Assembly (NCBI GenBank): GCA_019694835.1
Contig: JAIBBE010000058.1
Coordinates: forward strand, 1-12,746
Length of the DNA stretch: 12,746 nt
Source: Fimbriimonadaceae bacterium
GTDB lineage: Bacteria; Armatimonadota; Fimbriimonadia; Fimbriimonadales; Fimbriimonadaceae
Reading direction: 5' to 3'
Below, piece by piece: positions 1-6,714 of this stretch. The notes under the pieces were generated by a model that saw only the letters and a program-made list of their open reading frames with translations, was not told where the DNA came from and made no database searches. How positions within the stretch are numbered: the first letter of the stretch is position 1; each line of letters starts with the position of its first letter. A program made the translations under genes and the position numbers.

Positions 1-95
1 CAGAGCTTCTCCAGCATCGCGGGTCGCTCCGCAGCGTCGGCTTCGCGGAGCTGGAGGAAGATGTCGCGGATCTGCTGGTAGCGTTCGGGGGTCAT
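1..95 (-). CDS. Ser/Thr protein kinase, N-terminal start only (runs off window edge)
   Basis: On the minus strand an ATG at 95-93 opens a frame that stays open to the window edge. Its first residues read MTPERYQQIRDIFLQLRE, closely matching the start of the complete kinase next door (MSPERYQQIRELFLRLRD). The coding DNA is nearly identical at this point: a 25-bp exact match lies at 67-91 and 2427-2451. It is therefore most likely a tandem paralogue of that kinase, 59 bp downstream of it on the same strand, and may be co-transcribed with it. The kinase domain itself lies outside the window, so the function rests on homology of the N-terminal module alone. Confidence 0.7.
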   Translation of the reverse strand, partial: MTPERYQQIRDIFLQLREADAAERPAMLEKL

Positions 96-154
96 TTCGA
101 GCGTAGCCTTGCACAGCGCTAACGTGGCAACATCGCCGTACAGCCGTGGTGATG

Positions 155-2461
155 TCAGTTCATCTCGCTCAACACAGTCTTGATGGCACAAGTCCGTTGG
201 TGATCAAGCGAGATGCGGACAGCATCCGCGGCGGCGCCAACGACAAGGCTCGCAATCAGAACGATTCCAATCCATAGTCGTGAGAGCGAGCTTGCGAAGA
301 TCACGACAGCTGTAGCAAAACCAACGCCTATAAAGTACACAATCCCCTCCCCCGAGGTCAATAGTGCGGTGGTGGCGTATGGAATGCCAAGACCGAGGAT
401 GATGCAGCAAACCACAGCACCGCCGATCAGAATGGAGCGGAGCGAGGACTGTGGTCGAACGACAAGCGATGCAGCTGCGAGCACGAGAAGTACGGGAATG
501 GCGAAGAGGTACTGCCAGACTTCAGATACCAGAAAGGCACCAGCGTGAGGTACAAAAATCGCGGCTGCTGAACGTCTGGCTTGCTCAAGCGATGTCACGT
601 ACTGCGCATCGAGTCGGCGTGGATAAGCACTTGGGCTCTTCTTTGGCCATGGCTGTGGTGCGAAGTGGTCTTCGGAGAATGCGCTGGTGAACACATACCA
701 CGCATCCTCAGATCTGGAGCTAGTAATCGAAGGAAGCGCCCGAGCCCAGCTGCAGTATCCAAGGCTGCGCAGGCTATCGTCGACACGCTGCGGTAGATCA
801 GGAAGTGTAGCTTTCAACTGTCTCCATTCGGCGTTCCAATCTGTGCCTGGGTCGTCAGCGAGTCGTTGGTAGTCCGCGGTGTTCCCGCGCGAAGCCATCC
901 AAACGAGGACCTGCTCGACACTTGATGCGTCTGTTTCACGCATGAAGTTGTAATACTCCAGCACCGCGCTAGCACTATCCGAGCTAGCATCAGCAGTTCC
1001 TAGATGATCGCCGAGGGTGGCGGCCAGAAGCCCTAGTTCAAAGCCATGCTCAAATGCCAAATCGTTTGCACGACCGTACGCAGCTGCGTCAGCACGTACA
1101 TGTCGATACGAGTGAGTAAGCCACAGGATTCCCGCAGTAAGCGAGATCGCTGCGGCCGTCGCGACGGCCAGTGCCAGTCGCCTATGTTGCAACAGGCGCC
1201 TGTGCATGAGTTCTGTCATGGATTCTCGGCGCGCGCTTATCGCTTCACCATCAAGGTATGCGCGGACGTCGCGAGCCACATCTAGTGCCGTTTCGTAGCG
1301 AGCGTCGCGGGACTTGGACATGGCCTTGCTCGCCACGCACTCAAGCCGATGCCGGAGCTCTGTCTGAATAGTTTGGCACTGAGTGCCGCGCCTCTTGGCG
1401 ATATCGACACACTCGGCGATCGACAACTGTGTCAGCCTCTTGCTGGGCGTCGGCGGATCGACTTCCCGGATGATCCTCTGGATCTCCGCGTAGCCCTTGC
1501 TCCGCAGTTCCTTGGCGTCGAACGGCAGCAGTCCCGTCAGCAGTTCGTAGAGGACCACTCCCAGGGAGTAGACGTCGGTGCGCGTATCGATATCCAGGCG
1601 TCCCATCTCCGCCTGCTCGGGGCTCATGTACTCGGGGGTGCCGAGCAACTGGCCGGTCTCGGTGAAGATGGTCTTGTCGGTGAGGGTCTGGCTGATGGCC
1701 TTGGCGACGCCGAAGTCGATGACCTTGGGGATCGCTTCGCCGTCCTTCAGCGTCACCAGGATGTTCGATGGCTTCAGGTCGCGGTGGATGATGCCCTTCA
1801 TGTGGGCGTGCTGGACGGCTTCACAGACGGGGATGAAGAGTTCGAGACGCTGGCGCAGGGTGTAGGTGTGTCGGTCGCAGAACGTGGTAATGGGCTCGCC
1901 CTGGACGTGCTCCATGACGAAGTAGGGGCGTCCGGTGGGCGTGACGCCGCCGTCGAAGATGCGGGCGACGTTGGGGTGGTCCATCACGGCGAGGGCCTGA
2001 CGTTCCTGCTCGAAGCGGGCGACGACGGCCTTGGAGTCCATGCCAGGCTTGATGATCTTGAGGGCGACGCGCTGGACCATGGGATCGCGACGCTCGGCGA
2101 GCCAAACGACGCCGAATCCGCCCTCACCGATGACTTCGAGCAGCCGGTAGGGGCCGATCATGTCGCCGCGTTGTTCGCCGATCCGCAGGTGCGAAAAGCC
2201 AAGGGCCGGACCGCCGGCGACGAACTCCCCGGCTGCCTGCTCGATGGCTCGGCCGACGATGTTGTCGAGTTTGGCATCGGCCTCCGGCGTGCCGGAAGCG
2301 GCGATGCCGGATGCGGCGAGCAGCCGTTCGACCTCGTGGCGGAGAGCGGCATCTCCGACGCAAGCGCGGGTGAGTTCGGCCTCGCGCTCTGGCGTGGGGA
2401 GGTCGCGGAGCCGCAGGAAGAGTTCACGGATCTGCTGGTAGCGTTCGGGGGACATGGGCAT
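155..2461 (-). CDS. Membrane-anchored Hanks-type Ser/Thr protein kinase with polytopic C-terminus
   Basis: A 768-aa protein predicted to phosphorylate Ser/Thr residues, probably as the sensor arm of an ECF sigma pathway. Residues 1-60 form the N-terminal module typical of planctomycete ECF-associated kinases. The kinase domain spans about 105-405. It has the Gly-rich loop GEGGFGVV (112-119), the ATP lysine K135 in VALKIIK, the catalytic loop HRDLKPSN (226-233), DFG (249-251) and SPEQ (280-283), so all key residues are present and it should be active. TM1 is about 428-449. A probable outer region (450-645) follows, then four more hydrophobic segments (about 651-668, 676-698, 706-725, 729-747). 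Many relatives carry TPR repeats after TM1; this one has a membrane bundle instead. The start could equally be M3 (2455), which matches the start of the truncated paralogue at 1-95. An AAAGG lies 4 nt before M1 and 10 nt before M3. Confidence 0.95.
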   Translation of the reverse strand: MPMSPERYQQIRELFLRLRDLPTPEREAELTRACVGDAALRHEVERLLAASGIAASGTPEADAKLDNIVGRAIEQAAGEFVAGGPALGFSHLRIGEQRGDMIGPYRLLEVIGEGGFGVVWLAERRDPMVQRVALKIIKPGMDSKAVVARFEQERQALAVMDHPNVARIFDGGVTPTGRPYFVMEHVQGEPITTFCDRHTYTLRQRLELFIPVCEAVQHAHMKGIIHRDLKPSNILVTLKDGEAIPKVIDFGVAKAISQTLTDKTIFTETGQLLGTPEYMSPEQAEMGRLDIDTRTDVYSLGVVLYELLTGLLPFDAKELRSKGYAEIQRIIREVDPPTPSKRLTQLSIAECVDIAKRRGTQCQTIQTELRHRLECVASKAMSKSRDARYETALDVARDVRAYLDGEAISARRESMTELMHRRLLQHRRLALAVATAAAISLTAGILWLTHSYRHVRADAAAYGRANDLAFEHGFELGLLAATLGDHLGTADASSDSASAVLEYYNFMRETDASSVEQVLVWMASRGNTADYQRLADDPGTDWNAEWRQLKATLPDLPQRVDDSLRSLGYCSWARALPSITSSRSEDAWYVFTSAFSEDHFAPQPWPKKSPSAYPRRLDAQYVTSLEQARRSAAAIFVPHAGAFLVSEVWQYLFAIPVLLVLAAASLVVRPQSSLRSILIGGAVVCCIILGLGIPYATTALLTSGEGIVYFIGVGFATAVVIFASSLSRLWIGIVLIASLVVGAAADAVRISLDHQRTCAIKTVLSEMN

Positions 2462-2573
2462 TCAACCTTTCGCCGAGAACCCCGCGGTGACTCATTTGGC
2501 CGGGGGCGTCGGGGGGCGTCGGGCCTCCACGGATAGGCTAACGCAGGGCGCGATGGGCTTTTCGCCACGCAGG

Positions 2574-2620
2574 CGACCCCGGCACCGTTTCGATCGTAAA
2601 TCGATCCGGCGCCGGGGTCG
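2574..2620. other. Long inverted repeat (hairpin) upstream of the kinase
   Basis: The arms cgaccccggc (2574-2583) and gccggggtcg (2611-2620) are a perfect 10-bp inverted repeat. Inside it is a second 5-bp stem, tcgat (2590-2594) with atcga (2600-2604). No T-run follows on either strand. It may be a factor-assisted terminator for the secreted protein gene, a 5'-leader hairpin of the kinase mRNA, or an operator. The pairing is visible; the role is inference. Confidence 0.45.
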
Positions 2621-2676
2621 GTGCGAGAAGAGAGGGGTGTCGAGCGTGGGGAGAACCGGGTTGCGTTCTGCCTCTG

Positions 2677-2729
2677 AAGCCGAAGGGGAGCGCGACGGTG
2701 GCGAGGCCTGCGTCACGGTCGTTCGGCTT
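2677..2729 (-). terminator. Possible terminator hairpin after the 148-aa secreted protein gene
   Basis: Perfect 8-bp arms aagccgaa (2677-2684) and ttcggctt (2722-2729) flank a 37-nt GC-rich interior, about 85 bp past the stop of the minus-strand gene ending at 2814. The loop is long and no T-run follows, so this is a weak terminator call. Confidence 0.25.
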
Positions 2730-2813
2730 TCGTCAAAGGCCAGCATGGGGTCGGATCTCCGGGCCTGATCACTGAGTCGGGGCGGTTTGTGACGCCGGCC
2801 CAACTGCGGAAGG

Positions 2814-3260
2814 TCACCGCGGGGGGTAGTAGATGAGGCTGATGCCGCTGACGCTGGGAGACGCCGATCCGTACCACATCAGGTACTGGAAGCCGTTGGT
2901 AAAGAGGAACTTGCGCGCGGTTCGGATCCGAAGCGACGTGTTGGCCGGCAGGCCCGTGATCGTGAACTGACCAGCATTGTTGGTCCGGGCTTGCCCGACC
3001 ACGCGCATGCGGCCGTCGACGCCGATCTCGGCGACGACCAGTTCATTCACCAGACCGACGATGCGGTACTGCCCCGGCAGGCCGACGCGCTGGTCGACGA
3101 ATCCGCTGGCCGTGGCGTTGTTGGCCACGGTCTGCAGGCGGCCGGCGACGTCGTGGACGGTTCCATTCCCGGTTGTCGGCAGCGAACCGGTCGCGATGCC
3201 CATGGCCAGGGCGAGGCCCGCGGCGAGGGTTTCGAACGGGAAGAGAAGGGACTTGCTCAT
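2814..3260 (-). CDS. Small secreted protein with a carboxypeptidase-regulatory/Ig-like beta segment
   Basis: A 148-aa protein of unknown function. Residues 1-25 look like a Sec signal peptide (hydrophobic core LAAGLALAMGIATG). Residues about 70-118 alternate short beta strands with a 'GQFTITGLPANTSLRIR' turn, resembling the 'G.F.i.gLp.G.Y.l' pattern of carboxypeptidase-regulatory or Cna-B-type beta sandwiches; this is a loose match. The C-terminus is aromatic and Pro-rich. The start is set by an AAGGAG 7-8 nt upstream of the ATG. The gene is divergent from the ECF sigma gene, and its leader shares blocks with that of the other small secreted protein (4140-4499), so it may be a target of that sigma factor. 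No cysteine is present. Probably periplasmic or cell-surface. Confidence 0.8.
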   Translation of the reverse strand: MSKSLLFPFETLAAGLALAMGIATGSLPTTGNGTVHDVAGRLQTVANNATASGFVDQRVGLPGQYRIVGLVNELVVAEIGVDGRMRVVGQARTNNAGQFTITGLPANTSLRIRTARKFLFTNGFQYLMWYGSASPSVSGISLIYYPPR

Positions 3261-3266
3261 GGTGAA

Positions 3267-3348
3267 CTCCTTGTGCCTGGGAACTGCTTGCCCCGCACAC
3301 GCGGGACGTCATCCGCAGGGAATGCGACGTCCCGGAAGGGGGTCTGCA
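3267..3348 (-). promoter_or_regulatory. Leader/promoter shared with gene 4140-4499 (copy A)
   Basis: Read on the minus strand, the order is TGCAGACCCC (3348-3339), 9 nt, CGTCGCATTCCCTG (3329-3316), about 39 nt, then GCACAAGGAG (3276-3267, written as ctccttgtgc on plus) just before the ATG. The same three blocks lie ahead of the 119-aa gene (4593-4507), with the same 9-nt gap between the first two. CGTC is a common -10 core of ECF promoters. The start-to-start distance of 19 nt between the upstream block and CGTC is a little short for a typical ECF -35/-10 pair, so the promoter reading is an inference. Confidence 0.55.
3302..3334 (-). promoter_or_regulatory. Hairpin in the leader of the 148-aa secreted protein gene
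   Basis: Perfect 9-bp arms cgggacgtc (3302-3310) and gacgtcccg (3326-3334) enclose 15 nt. The right arm overlaps the conserved CGTC block, so the sequence could act either as an operator over a promoter or as a hairpin early in the transcript. The second copy of the leader keeps only a short remnant of this pairing, so it is not the conserved part. Confidence 0.4.
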
Positions 3349-3355
3349 TTCATTT

Positions 3356-3376
3356 CGTGAAGAATTCCGTTTCACG
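3356..3376. promoter_or_regulatory. 21-bp imperfect palindrome between divergent genes, candidate operator
   Basis: The arms cgtgaa (3356-3361) and ttcacg (3371-3376) flank a 9-nt centre containing GAATTC. It sits between the divergent secreted protein and ECF sigma genes, 63 bp before the sigma start. Location and symmetry suit a dimeric regulator site; there is no other support. Confidence 0.3.
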
Positions 3377-3438
3377 GCTCCGTCCCGTAAGATGGCGCCA
3401 AACTGGGCCCCGTTTGGCGGAGGGTGTGCGAGCAACCC

Positions 3439-4020
3439 ATGAGCGACCACCAGCAAGCAGATGTCACGATGCTTCTCCGCCAGGCGAACGCCGGCGATGC
3501 CGCCGCGGCCGAGGCCCTGGCGCCGCTCGTGCTGGGCGAGTTGCACGCGATCGCCGAGCGGGCTCTTCGACGCGAGCGTTCGGGGCATACCCTTCAACCG
3601 ACTCTGCTCGCCGATGAGGCATTCATGAAGCTGGTGGGGCCGGTGGATGTGAGCTGGCAGGACCGGTCGCACTTCTACGGCATCGCCGCCAATGCCATCC
3701 GGCGGCTCCTGGTCGATCATGCGCGGGCCAAGTCGCGCGAGAAGCGTGGTGGGGGGGTCGCCCGGATCCCGATTGATCAGGCAGAGGCTGAGAAGGCAGA
3801 TCCTTCGACGTCGGAGATCGATCTGCTGATGCTTGATGATGCCTTGGCCAAGCTGGCGGAACTGGATCCCCGTCAGGCCCGTATCGTCGAGTTCAAGTAC
3901 TTCGCCGGGCTGACCAGCCAGCAAATCGCTCATGTCCTGGGTGTGTCGGTTCGCACGGTGGACGGCGACTGGTCGATGGCCCGGGCGTGGCTGCGGACAC
4001 AACTGCTCCCGGACGAGTGA
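3439..4020 (+). CDS. ECF sigma factor, Sig-70_X6 / Sigma70_ECF type
   Basis: A 193-aa RNA polymerase sigma factor that should direct transcription of a small regulon. Region 2 covers about 10-98 with the subgroup signature 'TLQPTLLADEAFMKLV' (51-66) followed by 'HFYGIAANAIRRLLVDHAR' (78-96). Region 4 covers about 130-188 and includes the helix-turn-helix 'LTSQQIAHVLGVSVRTVDGD' (158-177). A variable Arg/Lys-rich linker lies between. This is the group annotated TIGR02999/PF07638, abundant in planctomycetes and often next to Ser/Thr kinases rather than anti-sigma factors, as here. A GTG at 3424 in the same frame is a possible earlier start. The only GGAGG (3419-3423) abuts that GTG and is 15 nt from the ATG, so the start is uncertain; I chose the ATG because the homologous region begins soon after it. 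Confidence 0.95.
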   Translation: MSDHQQADVTMLLRQANAGDAAAAEALAPLVLGELHAIAERALRRERSGHTLQPTLLADEAFMKLVGPVDVSWQDRSHFYGIAANAIRRLLVDHARAKSREKRGGGVARIPIDQAEAEKADPSTSEIDLLMLDDALAKLAELDPRQARIVEFKYFAGLTSQQIAHVLGVSVRTVDGDWSMARAWLRTQLLPDE

Positions 4021-4045
4021 GATTCACTCTCCTTGCGTCAACGAG

Positions 4046-4074
4046 ACAAGGCCACCGTGCGAGGGTGGCCCTGT
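4046..4074. terminator. Hairpin between convergent genes, likely bidirectional terminator
   Basis: The arms acaaggccacc (4046-4056) and ggtggccctgt (4064-4074) pair over 11 positions with one mismatch around a 7-nt loop. It lies 25 bp after the sigma gene stop and 65 bp after the stop of the opposing secreted protein gene, a natural place for a shared terminator. No strong T-run follows on either side. Confidence 0.55.
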
Positions 4075-4139
4075 TCGAGCGTTGATCGGAAGATCACGCT
4101 GAAGGTGAGGTTGAAGAGGTTGGTCGTGGTGCGGTGAAC

Positions 4140-4499
4140 TCACCGGCAGACGACCCGGTCGCCGTCAATGAACCGGCCGTTGCGGAAGAGTCGGATGACG
4201 GAGCCGTTCCATGCCGGGTTGGACGGCACCACAAACCTGAAAGAGCACTGGCCGCCGCTGTGGCGAATGACCTCGAGGATGCCCGGGGCACTGCCGAGCG
4301 GGCCGTTGTAGAACGGCGTCTCGATCATGTCACTCGCCGCGCCGGTGACGGTGAAACAAAGCGGCCCATTTCGGACGCTGATGACCTGGGTGTTCTGCGA
4401 ATCCTGGCGGATGCGGGTCTCATCCTGCGGGGCGCCAGCGCCACTGGCGGCACCGGCGAGACAGACGAGCGCCGACGCGGTCAGAAGCTTGCGAAGCAT
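4140..4499 (-). CDS. Small secreted protein, unknown function
   Basis: A 119-aa protein I do not recognise. Residues 1-22 form a signal peptide (MLRKLLTASALVCLAGAASG) with a likely cleavage site near AASGAGA. The mature part has three cysteines (C48, C84 and C118, the last in RVVCR at the C-terminus), so disulfide use outside the cytoplasm is possible. It is rich in Gly, Asn and beta-branched residues, consistent with a small beta domain. The start is well supported by AGGAG 8 nt before the ATG. The gene converges on the ECF sigma gene and is divergent from the 547-aa secreted protein. Its leader shares three blocks with that of the 148-aa secreted gene (2814-3260), although the two proteins show no clear similarity. 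Confidence 0.75.
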   Translation of the reverse strand: MLRKLLTASALVCLAGAASGAGAPQDETRIRQDSQNTQVISVRNGPLCFTVTGAASDMIETPFYNGPLGSAPGILEVIRHSGGQCSFRFVVPSNPAWNGSVIRLFRNGRFIDGDRVVCR

Positions 4500-4506
4500 G
4501 TTGAAT

Positions 4507-4593
4507 CTCCTTGTGCATTGCGATCTGAGCGGCGACCCGAAACACTCGTGTTGCCGTCACAGGGAGATGCGACGCGGGGGGGCGGGGTCTGCA
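4507..4593 (-). promoter_or_regulatory. Leader/promoter shared with gene 2814-3260 (copy B)
   Basis: On the minus strand TGCAGACCCC (4593-4584), 9 nt, CGTCGCATCTCCCTG (4574-4560), about 43 nt, then GCACAAGGAG (4516-4507) before the ATG at 4499. The blocks, their order and the 9-nt gap match copy A (3348-3267), while the DNA between the lower blocks does not. Selective conservation of this kind fits binding sites or a promoter better than a plain recent duplication. Confidence 0.55.
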
Positions 4594-4786
4594 ACGACCG
4601 CACACATTTTCTGAGAAACCGATTTTCTAGCCCGCCAACGCGGTTCTTGGGCCGCGGTGCATTCTCGAGGTTGCAGGCGGCAGGCGGATCCATCGCTTCA
4701 TAGGAGTAGGCGGCGACTGCTGAGCCGCGCCGTTCGGCGCGATTCCTGGTTGCCGCACCTGATACTCAAGGAAGGAGCTGAATCCC

Positions 4787-6430
4787 ATGACGCATCTCAA
4801 GGCGGCTCACTGCTGGCTGTTGGCCAGTTCGACCATGTGCCTCACAGCAACGGCCTCCTCAGAGCCGGCGGAACTCAGGCCCCCAACGGTTGAGTGCCTG
4901 CTGGTGGTTGCTGGCAAGGACGGCGACCTCATGCCCGGTCGCAATGGCGACCGATTCGGGCACATTGTCAACCCAGGATTGGAAATTGTTCACAACGGCA
5001 GAGGGGTGATCACCGCAGTCGTTGAGCCGCACATGGCGCGAAGGGGACCGATGTGTCGAGAGATCTGGCAGTTTGCCGACGGCCAGATGACACTCTTGAA
5101 CGTCGATCGTGCCGTGCTGCCCGGGGGTGACGGCGCGATGGCGACCATGAGTAAGGTGAGCATCGCTCGCACCCAGAGCACGTTCACCAATCCGCTCGGT
5201 GCCGGGGGTGGAGAGACATACTTCGACATGTTCGAACCTGGAGTCGGTCGCGGAATTATGGTGCGTCGCTTGCTCCAGGGTGAGAACAACATGAACCGAA
5301 ACACCAGGGAGGGGCTTTGGTACTGCGAGAACGGCGAGTCGTCGCTCGTGGCGCGGACCGGTCAGCAGTGCCCAGACTCGCCGGCCGGTCATCAGTTCCT
5401 TGAACTCAGAGTTTCACAGCCTCCGGTCACCGATGGGCAAGGTCTCGTTGCATTCGCGGCAACAGTCGCCGTCAATGGCGATGATCGCGATCGGCGGACG
5501 GGTATCTGGATGGGCCCCAAAGACAAGCTGGCGCGTGTCGCATACTTCGGCGAACCTGCCCGGCTGGGCGGCAACGTGTTCTGGGACATGTCGGACCTCA
5601 CGATCGATCGGAAGGGACGGCTCCACTTCTTGGACCAGACTCCTCACCACACCGGTCGCCAGAATGAAGGCATCTCGGGCCAGTGGATGTTCGACGGCAC
5701 TGGATTCACCAAGCGCATCGCTCCTGGCATGAAGACCAAGGAGGGGCACGTGATCCGCACGATCGTGTGTGCGACATACCCCTGCGCCAATGAAGAAGGG
5801 ACAGCGCTGTTCGCCGGTGAAATCGTTGCCGAAGGTCCATTCCCCATGGCGATCTTCATGGTGAACGACGACGGGGTTCACACTCTGCTCGTCAATGGGC
5901 AGGCGGCCACCGGGATGCAGCCGGCGAGCATTGTGGACCTCAATGGGCGGCGGATGTTCGCGTTGTCCCAAACTGGCGACTGGGCGGCTGTACTGGTCAA
6001 GACCGATCAGCCTGCTGATCCGCGGGCCAACGAACGCATGTGCCTGTGGAGGCTGCGCCCGGGCAAGGCGGAAGTGGTCGCATATGAAGATGGGCCACTC
6101 GGCGACCTTGCGGCATACCGCATTCGCGGGCTCAGCCCGGCGCTCGGTGTCTCGATCCAGGGAGAAGTGTTGTTCTCCGCCGAGCTACAAGCGACCGATC
6201 TCGGGGCGAAAGAGCCCAAGATCTCTGGCGTCTGGACCGGTACTCCGGCAGCCAAGCGGCTCGTGACCCGTTTCCCCATGCCCGTCACGATGGGGACTCG
6301 AGGCAGCAAGACGATTCAGAACTTCGTGCCAATCCGAGGTTCCATGTTTGATACCGATGGTGCGGTGCACAGCGTGGTGCGGTTCTCGGATCGCTCCGGT
6401 GCGATTGTCAGGTTCGTGCCGCAGAAATAG
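4787..6430 (+). CDS. Secreted repeat protein, probably beta-propeller-like
   Basis: A 547-aa exported protein with no catalytic motif I can name. Residues 1-24 are a signal peptide (core HCWLLASSTMCLTATA). The rest repeats a pattern 'dG.vaF.a......GiW.g....l..v...G', seen at about 214-256 (GLVAFAATV...GIWMG), 290-315 (GQWMFDGTGFTKRIAPG), 335-375 (GTALFAGEI...LLVNGQ) and 455-500 (GEVLFSAEL...GVWTG). Such repeats suggest a bladed beta fold and recall secreted planctomycete proteins annotated as DUF7453; that name is from memory. Mature cysteines are C37, C90, C180, C195, C328, C333 and C419. The start is fixed by GGAAGGAG (4770-4777), 9 nt before the ATG. The gene is divergent from the 119-aa secreted gene and ends in a clear hairpin (6436-6463). 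Confidence 0.8.
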   Translation: MTHLKAAHCWLLASSTMCLTATASSEPAELRPPTVECLLVVAGKDGDLMPGRNGDRFGHIVNPGLEIVHNGRGVITAVVEPHMARRGPMCREIWQFADGQMTLLNVDRAVLPGGDGAMATMSKVSIARTQSTFTNPLGAGGGETYFDMFEPGVGRGIMVRRLLQGENNMNRNTREGLWYCENGESSLVARTGQQCPDSPAGHQFLELRVSQPPVTDGQGLVAFAATVAVNGDDRDRRTGIWMGPKDKLARVAYFGEPARLGGNVFWDMSDLTIDRKGRLHFLDQTPHHTGRQNEGISGQWMFDGTGFTKRIAPGMKTKEGHVIRTIVCATYPCANEEGTALFAGEIVAEGPFPMAIFMVNDDGVHTLLVNGQAATGMQPASIVDLNGRRMFALSQTGDWAAVLVKTDQPADPRANERMCLWRLRPGKAEVVAYEDGPLGDLAAYRIRGLSPALGVSIQGEVLFSAELQATDLGAKEPKISGVWTGTPAAKRLVTRFPMPVTMGTRGSKTIQNFVPIRGSMFDTDGAVHSVVRFSDRSGAIVRFVPQK

Positions 6431-6435
6431 TCGCC

Positions 6436-6463
6436 GATCCGCGAGTGGAAACGCTCGCGGATC
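6436..6463 (+). terminator. Terminator hairpin after the 547-aa secreted protein gene
   Basis: Perfect 10-bp arms gatccgcgag (6436-6445) and ctcgcggatc (6454-6463) around an 8-nt loop begin 5 bp after the stop codon. The following bases (gcttctcc) are pyrimidine-rich but hold no true T-run. Confidence 0.65.
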
Positions 6464-6714
6464 GCTTCTCCACCTGAGACGATGCTGGGATCCAGGGCGG
6501 GCGGGTCCGCAAGCTAATCGACGCGATTGCGCTCAGGGTGCGAAGCGCGTGCCGACTGCAAGAGCGGAATCGGGAGTGATTCGCTGACTCGAGGCATGCA
6601 CGCTCCGACGAGGCCGGTATCGCAGCCGGCAGCGTGTCTCGTGGTGGCTGACGGCGCAGGTTTGTTTGAGGTCGCCTCCGTCTGGCGGAAGAGCTATCCA
6701 TCTAGGTGTTCTAG

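Larger units (their letters stand above)
2462..2813. other. 352-bp intergenic region with two inverted repeats, no credible gene
   Basis: This gap separates the kinase start from the stop of the small secreted protein gene, both on the minus strand. Open frames exist on both strands, but they are Arg/Pro/Ser-rich, match no family I recognise and lack a Shine-Dalgarno site, so I read them as chance products of high GC. Two inverted repeats (2574-2620 and 2677-2729) are the only structure I see. The region should hold the kinase promoter and the 3' end of the upstream transcript. I cannot point to a convincing -35/-10 pair. Confidence 0.6.

Noticed and set aside
1349..2536. 395-aa plus-strand open frame opposite the kinase
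   Set aside because: It lies antisense to a well-supported kinase with all catalytic motifs. Its Gly/Asp/Leu/Val-rich composition is what GC-rich antisense frames give, and it has no domain or ribosome site.
3043..4002. 319-aa minus-strand open frame opposite the ECF sigma gene
   Set aside because: It is antisense to the sigma factor and overlaps the secreted protein gene in another frame; it carries no recognisable motif.
6464..6714. Open frames between the 547-aa gene terminator and the 432-aa gene stop
   Set aside because: Short, Arg/Ser-rich and overlapping in all frames, with no ribosome site or family match. Only a 5-bp gccgg/ccggc pair (6613-6630) is visible. I treat the 251 bp as non-coding.
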